19,451 nucleotides of DNA from an uncultured Eubacteriales bacterium (GTDB lineage Bacteria; Bacillota; Clostridia; Oscillospirales; Oscillospiraceae), in NCBI GenBank assembly GCA_900555665.1, contig USLX01000032.1, positions 1 through 19,451 on the forward strand, given 5' to 3'. The position numbers and the translations under genes are program-made. Shown piece after piece: positions 1-7,094 of this stretch (its first letter is position 1; each line of letters opens with the position of its first letter). Under the pieces are notes generated by a model. That model was given only the letters and a program-made list of their open reading frames with translations. It was not told where the DNA came from and did not search any database.

Positions 1-201
1 CAGGCGATATCCGCCGCCCTTGCCGCGCTGGCCCTCGACAAGGCCTGCCTTGGCCAGCGTGGAGATGATGCTCTCGAGATATTTTTCCGATGCCTCCTGC
101 CGCTCCGCGATCGCGGGAAGCGGAATATAGGCCCCCGGCGGCTGCTGCGCAAGGTCGAGCATGATGCGCAGCGCGTAGCGGCCCTTTGTGGAAATCAGCA
201 T
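1..201 (-). CDS. Rrf2-family transcriptional regulator, N-terminal part (gene runs off the left edge)
   Basis: The first 67 codons are present. The protein begins MLISTKGRYALRIMLDLA, the standard opening of Rrf2/IscR-type winged-helix regulators, and continues through the recognition-helix region (ASEKYLESIISTLAKAGLV) to the wing (GQRGKGGGYRL). The start is ATG at 199-201 with a perfect AGGAGG (208-213 on the other strand) six bases upstream. The cysteines that would show Fe-S cluster binding lie in the missing C-terminal half, so an IscR, CymR, NsrR or RsrR-like role cannot be chosen. It is transcribed away from ktrB, and a perfect inverted repeat overlaps its promoter, which suggests autorepression. 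Family assignment is firm; the regulated pathway is unknown and probably lies beyond the left edge. Confidence 0.93.
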   Translation of the reverse strand, partial: MLISTKGRYALRIMLDLAQQPPGAYIPLPAIAERQEASEKYLESIISTLAKAGLVEGQRGKGGGYRL

Positions 202-216
202 GGCGATCCTCCTCAT

Positions 217-251
217 TTTTATAAACATAGTATAGCACTATGTTTATAAAA
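217..251. promoter_or_regulatory. Perfect 15-bp inverted repeat, likely Rrf2 operator
   Basis: The left arm TTTTATAAACATAGT (217-231) and right arm ACTATGTTTATAAAA (237-251) are exact reverse complements with a 5-nt spacer. The AT-rich dyad covers the -10 box and spacer of the Rrf2 promoter and ends 43 nt before the -35 box of the divergent ktr promoter. Rrf2 proteins are dimers that bind such dyads and commonly repress their own genes, so this is inferred to be an autoregulatory operator. It has no U-tract arrangement suited to a terminator for either gene. Confidence 0.75.
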
Positions 252-257
252 CAGCAA
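229..257 (-). promoter_or_regulatory. Sigma-A-type promoter of the Rrf2 gene
   Basis: Read on the minus strand, TTGCTG (252-257) and TATACT (229-234) are separated by exactly 17 bases and sit just upstream of the AGGAGG and ATG of the Rrf2 gene. The -10 box matches five of six consensus positions and the -35 box four of six. The inverted repeat at 217-251 covers the spacer and the -10 box, as expected for a repressed promoter. Confidence 0.75.
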
Positions 258-294
258 GATTTTTTTAAATTGCGTCCAGAAAAAGGAACACGGC

Positions 295-324
295 TTGACA
301 AAACGGAAAAGATACCTATATTAT
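295..324 (+). promoter_or_regulatory. Promoter of the ktrBA operon
   Basis: A consensus TTGACA (295-300) is followed by overlapping -10 candidates TATATT (317-322, 16-nt spacer) and TATTAT (319-324, 18-nt spacer), each five of six to consensus. Transcription would begin near 330, leaving a leader of about 25 nt before the TTG start, too short for a riboswitch such as the ydaO c-di-AMP element that precedes ktrAB in some Bacilli. Confidence 0.78.
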
Positions 325-356
325 AGAATTCAATTATTGGACTTTGGAGGCGTGCC

Positions 357-1730
357 TTGTCTTTCCATACGATGTTTACGGCAGTCCGCCAGCGGCTGCG
401 AAAAATGCGTCCGCCGCAGATCATTGCGCTGGTTTTTATGGGAATCATTCTGCTGGGCAGCGGGCTTCTCTGCCTGCCTGCCGCGTCGCGATCCGGGCAG
501 GCAACGGATTTTTTGACGAGCCTGTTCACGGCTACCTCGGCTACCTGCGTCACGGGTCTCATCCGCGTAGATACGGGCAGCTATTGGAGCGGCTTTGGCC
601 AGGCGGTCATCCTGGTGATGATCCAGATCGGCGGCCTCGGTTTTATGACCATCGCGTCCATCTTCTTTTTCGCGCTGCGGCGGAAGATTGGGCTGCGGCA
701 GCGGCTGGTGCTGGCGCAGGCGCTGAGCATTGATCAGATCAGCGGCGTGGTCGGGCTGGTGCGGAACGTGCTGCGCGGGACGCTGGCCGTCGAGGGCGCG
801 GGCGCGCTGATCCTGGCGCTGCGGTTTTGGCCGGAGTTCGGCGCCGCGCGGGCGCTGTGGTACGGCGTGTTTCACTCCGTCTCGGCCTTTTGCAACGCAG
901 GCTTCGACGTGCTGGGCGACCTCGCCTCCGGCGGGAGCCTCTGCGGCTATGTGGACGATCCGGTGGTAAATCTCACGATCATGGCGCTGATCACAATCGG
1001 CGGTCTCGGCTTTGCGGTCTGGGGCGATGTCCGAAAAAATCGACGCTTTTCGCGCATGAGCGTCTATACGAGGCTTGTTTTGTCGATTTCCTGCGGTTTG
1101 ATCGTGGGCGGCGCGGCGCTCATCGCGCTGCTCGAGTGGCATAATCCGGACACAATTGGAAAGCTTTCCACGTCCGGCAAGCTGCTCGCTTCGGCCTTCC
1201 AGTCCGTGACGCTGCGCACGGCGGGCTTCGCCAGCTTCGACCAGAATGCGCTGCGCGATGTGACGAAGGCCGTGTGCGACGTGCTGATGTTTGTGGGCGG
1301 CTCCTCCGGCTCGACGGCGGGCGGCGTGAAGACGGTGACGGTCGGCGTTGTGGTGCTGGCGGCCATCGGCACGGCGCGGGGCCGGACGCATGTGACAGCG
1401 TTCAAGCGCTCCATTTCACAGAGCGCCGTTTCCAATGCGATGGCCATCGCGCTGCTGGTACTCTTTTTGAGCTTCCTCGGCGCCGGGGCGATTTCGGCGC
1501 TCGACGGTGTGAGCTTTGATAACGCCGTCTATGAGACCACTTCGGCGCTTTGCACCGTGGGCCTGACGACCGGCATCACGCCGGGGCTGGGGCCTGCGTC
1601 GTGCTTGATTTTAATTGTGTTTATGTTCTTTGGAAGGGTTGGCATCATGACGATCAGCGTTGGCTTTATGATGGCGAACCCGGCGGAGGAGCGCATCGAA
1701 TATGCGCAGGCCCGCGTGATGATTGGATAG
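357..1730 (+). CDS. ktrB: KtrB/TrkH-family potassium uptake channel subunit
   Basis: Membrane-embedded K+ channel subunit that works with the cytosolic KtrA ring for Na+-dependent K+ uptake. The 457-residue length fits KtrB. All four pore-loop repeats of the TrkH/TrkG/KtrB superfamily are visible with their filter glycines: SATCVTGL (61-68), NAGFD (180-184), TLRTAGFAS (around G290) and SALCTVGL (around G402). The family loop GGSSGSTAGGVKT (314-326) and the C-terminal GRVG segment are also present. I take TTG at 357 as the start because TGGAGG (345-350) lies six bases upstream; the in-frame ATG at 372 would be 21 bases from it. The gene is first in its operon, and ktrA follows after nine bases, the reverse of the ktrA-ktrB order in Bacillus subtilis. 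KtrB is preferred to TrkH because of its short length and the single-module KtrA partner. Confidence 0.95.
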   Translation: MSFHTMFTAVRQRLRKMRPPQIIALVFMGIILLGSGLLCLPAASRSGQATDFLTSLFTATSATCVTGLIRVDTGSYWSGFGQAVILVMIQIGGLGFMTIASIFFFALRRKIGLRQRLVLAQALSIDQISGVVGLVRNVLRGTLAVEGAGALILALRFWPEFGAARALWYGVFHSVSAFCNAGFDVLGDLASGGSLCGYVDDPVVNLTIMALITIGGLGFAVWGDVRKNRRFSRMSVYTRLVLSISCGLIVGGAALIALLEWHNPDTIGKLSTSGKLLASAFQSVTLRTAGFASFDQNALRDVTKAVCDVLMFVGGSSGSTAGGVKTVTVGVVVLAAIGTARGRTHVTAFKRSISQSAVSNAMAIALLVLFLSFLGAGAISALDGVSFDNAVYETTSALCTVGLTTGITPGLGPASCLILIVFMFFGRVGIMTISVGFMMANPAEERIEYAQARVMIG

Positions 1731-1739
1731 GAGGCCGCT

Positions 1740-2387
1740 ATGAAAAAAACCTATGCTGTGATTGGGCTGGGGCGGTTTGGAACCGCCGTGGCGGACCGGC
1801 TGTATGCCCTGGGAAATGAAGTTTTGGTTGTGGACGAGAGCCCGGAGCAGGTGCAGAAGATGGAGTCCCGCGTGACCTATGCCGTCGTTGCCGACGCACG
1901 GGACGAGGCGGTGCTGCGCTCGCTGGGTATGCGGAATTATGACTGCGCGATTGTGGCAATCGGCTCAGATCTTGCGGCAAGCGTGGTGATCACCATGAAT
2001 TTGAAGGAGCTCGGCGTGCCGCAGGTCATCTGCAAGGCAACGGACGAGACACAAAAGCGCGCGCTGGAGAAGATCGGCGCGGACAAGGTGATGATCCCGG
2101 AGCGGGAGGCCGGCGTCAAGCTGGCACAGGCGGTGACGTCGTCGAGCATCCTGGATTTTATTGAGCTTTCGGATCAGTACGGCATCGCGGAGGTGCAGCT
2201 GCCGGAGAGCTGGGCAGGCAAGAGCCTGCGCGAGCTGAATATCCGGGTAAAATACGGCGTGAATATCATCGCCATCCGGGAAAACGGGAAGATCAATGTG
2301 GTTCCGGCAGTGGATGAGGCCCTGCAGGCCGGGTGCGTGCTTGTGGCCGTGGGTGCGAACGAGAAGCTGACGAGGCTGAAGGGATGA
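1740..2387 (+). CDS. ktrA: KtrA/TrkA-family potassium uptake regulatory (RCK) protein
   Basis: Peripheral regulatory subunit that forms an octameric ring under KtrB and gates it in response to bound nucleotides. The N-terminal RCK_N (TrkA-N) Rossmann domain spans about residues 4-120, with the GLGRFG dinucleotide loop (G9, G11, G14) and an acidic residue ending strand 2 (D32). The RCK_C domain follows at about 137-215. The 215-residue length is that of a single KtrA module, not the duplicated TrkA of enterobacteria. TAGGAGG (1728-1734), overlapping the ktrB stop codon, lies five bases before the ATG. The stop overlaps the start of the downstream methyltransferase by ATGA. In Firmicutes, RCK_C of KtrA/KtrC binds c-di-AMP; whether it does so here cannot be read from sequence alone. 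Confidence 0.95.
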   Translation: MKKTYAVIGLGRFGTAVADRLYALGNEVLVVDESPEQVQKMESRVTYAVVADARDEAVLRSLGMRNYDCAIVAIGSDLAASVVITMNLKELGVPQVICKATDETQKRALEKIGADKVMIPEREAGVKLAQAVTSSSILDFIELSDQYGIAEVQLPESWAGKSLRELNIRVKYGVNIIAIRENGKINVVPAVDEALQAGCVLVAVGANEKLTRLKG

Positions 2388-3136
2388 GGGAAGAACGCAT
2401 TACCAGCCGCCAGAACCCGCTTCTGCGGCATGCGAAGAAGCTGCTCACCTCCCGAAGCTACCGGGAAGCGCAGGGCGAATTTGCGGCGGACGGGACGAAA
2501 CTGCTTGCCGAAGCGGCGCAGTGGGTTCCGGGGCTGCATACGGTCATTGCGGCCGACGGTGTCGAATTATGCCGACTGCCGGCGGAAATCCGCGTTGTGC
2601 GCGTCCCGCGCGACGTGATGGAGAGCATTTCGCAGATGGACGCGCCGCAGGGCGTAATTTTCCTCTGTAAAACGCCGCGGCCGGCGCAGGCGGAGATCCG
2701 GCCCGGGACGCTTCTGCTCGACGGCATTCAGGATCCGGGCAATCTGGGGACGATCCTGCGCACAGCGGACGCGCTGGCGGTGCCGGTGGTGCTGCTTCCG
2801 GGATGTGCCGATGTGTGGAACCCGAAGGTGGTGCGCGCGTCGATGGGCGCGGCCTTCCGCGCCGTGCCGGTCAGCATGACGCGGGAGGCGGCCGTCGCGG
2901 GCTGCCGGGAAAACGGCGTGCGCCTGCTTGCCACGGCACTGCGTGAGGACGCGCGGGATCTGCGGCGCGAATGCCTCCCGGAGACTGCGGTGATCATCGG
3001 CTCGGAGGGCCAGGGCGTCTGCCGGGAACTTTTGGACGCGGCAGACGGGACAATCATCATCCCGATGCAGGCACACTGTGAATCCCTGAACGCGGCGGTG
3101 GCCGCGACGATTGTAATGTGGCAGATGAAGCAATAA
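2384..3136 (+). CDS. SpoU/TrmH-family RNA 2'-O-methyltransferase
   Basis: SPOUT-class S-adenosylmethionine-dependent enzyme predicted to methylate a ribose 2'-hydroxyl in rRNA or tRNA. The three SpoU motifs are intact: motif 1 DGIQDPGNLGTILRTA (113-128, with N120 and catalytic-type R126), motif 2 IIGSEGQGV (204-212) and motif 3 IIPMQAHCESLNAAVAA (225-241), which form the knotted cofactor site. The N-terminal third (SRQNPLLRHAKKLL, then EFAADGTKLL) resembles the RNA-substrate-binding domain of the RlmB/YsgA/TsnR group. I start at ATG 2384 (250 residues), which overlaps the ktrA stop as ATGA and has GAGG eight bases upstream; the longer in-frame reading would bury 50 bases in ktrA. The exact target base is not determinable. 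Its coupling to a K+ transporter has no obvious functional logic. Confidence 0.9.
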   Translation: MREERITSRQNPLLRHAKKLLTSRSYREAQGEFAADGTKLLAEAAQWVPGLHTVIAADGVELCRLPAEIRVVRVPRDVMESISQMDAPQGVIFLCKTPRPAQAEIRPGTLLLDGIQDPGNLGTILRTADALAVPVVLLPGCADVWNPKVVRASMGAAFRAVPVSMTREAAVAGCRENGVRLLATALREDARDLRRECLPETAVIIGSEGQGVCRELLDAADGTIIIPMQAHCESLNAAVAATIVMWQMKQ

Positions 3137-3207
3137 AGGCATCGGCGCATGCCCGGAAGCAGAAACAAAACGGCCCTGATGACAGAAAGAGAAAGGGGTG
3201 AGGCGGA

Positions 3208-4431
3208 ATGTTGGAGTATTGGCTGTGGCTGACGACACGGCATGGGCTGAGCAACCGGGAGATGCACGCGGTGGTGCGGCGCTTCGGTTCGCCCGAGGCC
3301 GCCTATTATGCAGACGCGGCGGCGTATCGCGGGATCGAAGGCCTGACGGATGCCTCGCCGCTGGAGGAGAAGAAGCTGGAGGATGTCCGGCAGATTCTGG
3401 CCGACTGCCACCGCAAGAGCATCCACATCCTCACTTGGCAGGACGCGGCATATCCCGCACGGCTGCGGAACATCGACGATCCGCCGCTGGTACTCTATTA
3501 TCAGGGAACGCTCCCGGATATCGACGCGGAGCCGGTCATTGCGATGGTCGGCACGCGGAAGGCTTCCCTCTACGGGATGCAGCAGGCCAAGATGCTCGGC
3601 TATCAGCTGGGGCGTCTCGGAGCAATTGTGGTCTCCGGCGGTGCGGACGGGATTGACACCATGTGCCTGACCGGTGCGCTGACAGCTGGAAGGCCGGTGA
3701 TCGCAGTGCTGGGCTGCGGTGTGGACGTGGTATATCCGGCGAAAAACAAGGGCTTGTTTGAGGATATCCGGTATCATGGCTGCCTCATCAGCGAATATCC
3801 TCCTGGGACGCCCGCATATTCCTACAATTTTCCGGTGAGAAACCGGATTATGAGCGGCCTCGCGCTGGGCGTGGTGGTTGTAGAGGCGCCGAAGCGCAGC
3901 GGTGCACTGATTACCGCCGCGCGGGCGCTTGAGCAGGGCCGCGACGTATTTGCACTGCCGGCCAATGTCGGTTCGCCGACGTCGGAAGGCAATCTGCAGC
4001 TGCTCAAGGAGGGGGCGACCCTCATTTCAGAGGGCTGGGACGTGATGCGCGAATATGAATCACTCTATCCGGATCGGATTCCGGGCGCGCGGGAGAAGAC
4101 CGTGCCAATGACGCTCACAGCCGCGGAAACGGCGGACGTGCAGCATGCAAAAGTGGCCGAAGACCGCAGTTTCCCGGAAAAAGACGACAAAAAAGACATT
4201 GACAAGCGGGAAAACAGGGATTATATTGACGTACAGGAAATTTCCGACAACCTCAGCCCGGACGAAAAGGCCGTGATCGAGCAGCTTACGGCCGGGACGC
4301 TTGCCATGGATGAGATCATCGACCGCAGCCAGCTTCCTGCGGCGCGGGCGCTCGCGGCCATCACGTTGCTGGAGGTCAAGGGCTATCTCCGGCGCCTGCC
4401 GGGAAAGCGGTTTTCCCTGGGGTGTATCTGA
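3208..4431 (+). CDS. dprA: DNA-processing protein DprA
   Basis: Cytosolic single-strand DNA-binding protein that protects incoming DNA and loads RecA during natural transformation. The 407 residues hold an N-terminal helical domain (about 1-75), an extended Rossmann fold (about 80-280) with GTRKAS (115-120), SGGADGID (143-150), RNRIMSGLA (211-219) and SGALIT (231-236), a charged linker (about 295-345), and a C-terminal winged-helix DprA_WH domain (about 346-407). ATG 3208 follows a purine-rich AAAGGGGTGAGG site. One oddity: the family usually reads SGxAxGIDxxAHxxAL, but here the segment after GID is TMCLTGAL, with no histidine. The gene is 71 nt after the methyltransferase and probably cotranscribed. 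DprA is widespread even in bacteria not known to be competent, so competence is not implied. Confidence 0.95.
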   Translation: MLEYWLWLTTRHGLSNREMHAVVRRFGSPEAAYYADAAAYRGIEGLTDASPLEEKKLEDVRQILADCHRKSIHILTWQDAAYPARLRNIDDPPLVLYYQGTLPDIDAEPVIAMVGTRKASLYGMQQAKMLGYQLGRLGAIVVSGGADGIDTMCLTGALTAGRPVIAVLGCGVDVVYPAKNKGLFEDIRYHGCLISEYPPGTPAYSYNFPVRNRIMSGLALGVVVVEAPKRSGALITAARALEQGRDVFALPANVGSPTSEGNLQLLKEGATLISEGWDVMREYESLYPDRIPGAREKTVPMTLTAAETADVQHAKVAEDRSFPEKDDKKDIDKRENRDYIDVQEISDNLSPDEKAVIEQLTAGTLAMDEIIDRSQLPAARALAAITLLEVKGYLRRLPGKRFSLGCI

Positions 4432-4706
4432 AAACTCCCAACGCACCCGGGCAGGGGGCCTTTTCACGCCGCGCTGCGTCATTTTTCCTTGAAATACGTC
4501 AGGATTCCTGCAAAAAAATGTTTTGCTCAGCGCGAAAATCCCTCGCGGCCGGTCACTTCGCCGGTTTTCAGACACACCCTGGGAGGGCGCTGAGACGGCT
4601 GGGCTCTGAGGCACAGCATCCGGGAAAGACCGGCCCCATCCTGCCGGAAATATGAGATTACTCCGCAAAAGGCGGAAATGTGATAGATTTGGAGAACACC
4701 GACAAC
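4432..4706 (+). other. Intergenic region / topA leader with local hairpins, no recognised RNA family
   Basis: This 275-nt stretch holds no convincing gene. It contains an imperfect ACGCA...TGCGT dyad ending in a short T run (about 4441-4486), GAAAA/TTTTC flanking CCGG/CCGG arms (about 4533-4569), and the hairpin TCCGC-AAAAG-GCGGA (4662-4676) just before topA. No good -10/-35 pair was found; the best, TTGAAA at 4489-4494 with an A-rich -10, is weak. I could not match it to a riboswitch or T-box. Confidence 0.4.
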
Positions 4707-7094
4707 ATGCCGAATGCAAAAACCAACCTTGTGATCGTGGAATCGCCGTCAAAGGCGAAGACGATCGGCAAATACCTCGGCCCGGCCTTTACAGTGAAGG
4801 CCAGCATGGGCCACCTGCGCGATCTGCAGAAGAGCACGATGAGCGTGGACATCGAGCACGACTTTGAGCCGGAATATTTCCCGCTTAAGGGCAAGGAAGA
4901 GATCATCGAAGAGCTGCAGAAGGCCGCTGCAAAAAGCGCCAACATCTACCTCGCAACCGACCCGGACCGCGAGGGAGAGGCCATTTCGTGGCATTTGAAA
5001 TACCTTCTGAATATCCCGGACGAGAAGACGTACCGCGTGACGTTTAATGAAATCACGCGCGACGTGGTGCGCAAATCCATTGACTCGCCGCGCCCCATCG
5101 ACCAGAATCTGGTCGACGCGCAGCAGGCCCGGCGCGTGCTCGACCGCATCGTGGGTTATCAGCTCAGCCCGCTGCTTTGGAAAAAAATCCGCAAGGGCCT
5201 GTCTGCCGGCCGTGTGCAGTCGGTGGCGACGCGGCTCGTCGTCGACCGGGAAAATGAAATCCGCGCCTTCGTCCCGCAGGAATACTGGTCGCTGGATGTG
5301 GATCTTGCCCGCGTGGGGAAGCCCGGCAGCTTTGTGGCGCATTACTATGGCGACCCGAAGAAAAAGGAGCTTCCGAACCGCGAGACGGTCGACGAGGTGC
5401 TATCCGAGATGAAGGCCGGGCAGTTCCGCGTGGAGAGCATCAAAAATACCGAAAAGAAGAAGAATCCTGCGCCGCCGTTCATCACCTCGACGCTCCAGCA
5501 GGAGGCTTCGCGCAAGCTCAACATGACGCCGCGGCGGACGATGATGATTGCACAGCAGCTCTATGAAGGCGTGGAGATCACGGGCGAAGGCTCGGTCGGC
5601 CTGATCACCTACATGCGTACCGACTCGCTGCGCATCTCGGAAGAGGCGCTGGCCGCGGCGGCAGACGTGATCCGCAGCCGCTATGGGGAGGCTTATTATC
5701 CCGGCAGCCCCCGGCGCTACAAGCCGAAATCCGGTGCGCAGGACGCGCACGAAGCCATCCGTCCCAGCCATGTGGAGCTGACGCCGGAGATGGTGGAGCA
5801 CGACCTGACGAAGGATCAGTTCCGGCTCTATAAGCTCATCTGGAGCCGCTTTTTGTCTTCGCAGATGGCAAGCGCCGTCTATGACGTGACGGCCATCGAG
5901 GCCAGCAACGGCAGGCACCTGTTCCGTGCAAGCCACCAGAGCATGCGCTTTTCCGGCTTCACGGCCATCTATGAGGAGGGGCGTGACGATGAGCAGGAGA
6001 AGCTTGACTCTCCGCTGCCCGACCTGAACGAGGGCGAGGCCCTGACGCCGACGCAGTATGACCCGCAGCAGCATTTTACGCAGCCGCCCGCGCGCTATAC
6101 TGAGGCGACGCTCGTGCGTGCGATGGAAGAAAAGGGCGTGGGCCGGCCTTCGACTTACGCGGCCATCATCGCCACGATTCAGGACCGCGAATACGTCTCG
6201 AAGACGGACAAGCGCCTGGCCCCGACGCCGCTCGGCGAGGTGGTCAATGGGCTGATGATGGAGCGCTTTTCCGACATCGTGAATGTGGAGTTCACGGCGG
6301 ACATGGAAAAGCAGCTCGACCGCGTGGAAGAAGGGCAGCTGTTCTGGAAGGAAGTGCTGCGGAAGTTCTACGGCGGCTTCCACCAGGAGATGCTGGATGC
6401 CGAGCAGGCGCTCGAGGGCGTGCGGCTGAAGGTGCCGGACGAGGTGACGGAGGAAAAGTGCGAGCTCTGCGGGCGGAATCTCGTCGTGAAGACGAGCCGC
6501 TTCGGCAAGTTCCTCGCCTGTCCCGGCTACCCGGAGTGTAAGTTCACCAAACCGATCACCGAGAAGATGCCGGGCCGCTGCCCGAAGTGCGGCAGCGCGA
6601 TTTTGAAGCGCAAGTCGAAGCGCGGCTATGCCTATTATGCCTGTGAGCGCGGGGCCGAGTGCGGCTTTATGACGTGGGATGTGCCGACGGATCAGGACTG
6701 CCCGGTCTGCGGACAGACAATGTTCAAGCGCTCCGGGCGCGGTGCGATGAAGCCGTTCTGCATCAATCCGGAGTGTGAAAACTTCCTGCCGGAGGACAAG
6801 CGCGGCTATCGCCGCAAGGCATCGTCCACCGGAGAAGCCACGGCCGAGAGCAATGCGGAGGCGGCGGCCGAGGCTGAGCAGGAGATTTTGACCGAGAAAA
6901 AGGCAAAATCCGCTGCGAAGAAGGCCGAAAAGACCGCGGAAAAGAAGCCCGCCGCGAAAAAGGCCACAGCGCCGAAAACGGACGCCGGGAAACCGGCGGC
7001 GAAGAAGACTGCAGCCAAGAAACCCGCTGTGAAAAAGACGACAACAACCAAAACGACCGCCGCAAAGAAGACGGCAAAAAAGGATACGGAATGA
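4707..7094 (+). CDS. topA: DNA topoisomerase I (type IA)
   Basis: Relaxes negative supercoils by cutting one strand through a tyrosine. From the chosen start the protein has 795 residues. The Toprim domain opens with LVIVESPSKAKTIGKYLG and contains DPDREGEAIS; the active-site tyrosine is Y302 in GLITYMRTDS. Three four-cysteine zinc ribbons begin near residues 585 (CELC), 625 (CPKC) and 665 (CPVC). A tail from about 728 to 795 is almost entirely lysine, alanine and threonine, like a histone H1 tail. Start choice: ATG 4707 has GGAG 12 bases upstream and fits the usual short lead before LVIVESP; GTG 4680 adds nine residues, but its AGGCGG site is buried in a hairpin (4662-4676). The stop overlaps trmFO as ATGA, the topA-trmFO order known from Bacilli. 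Confidence 0.95.
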   Translation: MPNAKTNLVIVESPSKAKTIGKYLGPAFTVKASMGHLRDLQKSTMSVDIEHDFEPEYFPLKGKEEIIEELQKAAAKSANIYLATDPDREGEAISWHLKYLLNIPDEKTYRVTFNEITRDVVRKSIDSPRPIDQNLVDAQQARRVLDRIVGYQLSPLLWKKIRKGLSAGRVQSVATRLVVDRENEIRAFVPQEYWSLDVDLARVGKPGSFVAHYYGDPKKKELPNRETVDEVLSEMKAGQFRVESIKNTEKKKNPAPPFITSTLQQEASRKLNMTPRRTMMIAQQLYEGVEITGEGSVGLITYMRTDSLRISEEALAAAADVIRSRYGEAYYPGSPRRYKPKSGAQDAHEAIRPSHVELTPEMVEHDLTKDQFRLYKLIWSRFLSSQMASAVYDVTAIEASNGRHLFRASHQSMRFSGFTAIYEEGRDDEQEKLDSPLPDLNEGEALTPTQYDPQQHFTQPPARYTEATLVRAMEEKGVGRPSTYAAIIATIQDREYVSKTDKRLAPTPLGEVVNGLMMERFSDIVNVEFTADMEKQLDRVEEGQLFWKEVLRKFYGGFHQEMLDAEQALEGVRLKVPDEVTEEKCELCGRNLVVKTSRFGKFLACPGYPECKFTKPITEKMPGRCPKCGSAILKRKSKRGYAYYACERGAECGFMTWDVPTDQDCPVCGQTMFKRSGRGAMKPFCINPECENFLPEDKRGYRRKASSTGEATAESNAEAAAEAEQEILTEKKAKSAAKKAEKTAEKKPAAKKATAPKTDAGKPAAKKTAAKKPAVKKTTTTKTTAAKKTAKKDTE

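Noticed and set aside
295..356. c-di-AMP (ydaO-type) riboswitch controlling ktrBA
   Set aside because: The clear promoter leaves only about 25-30 nt of leader, far too short for this aptamer.
4441..4486. Possible terminator after dprA (ACGCA...TGCGT then a T run)
   Set aside because: The outer arms are only 5 bp with a large, poorly paired interior; not convincing enough to call.
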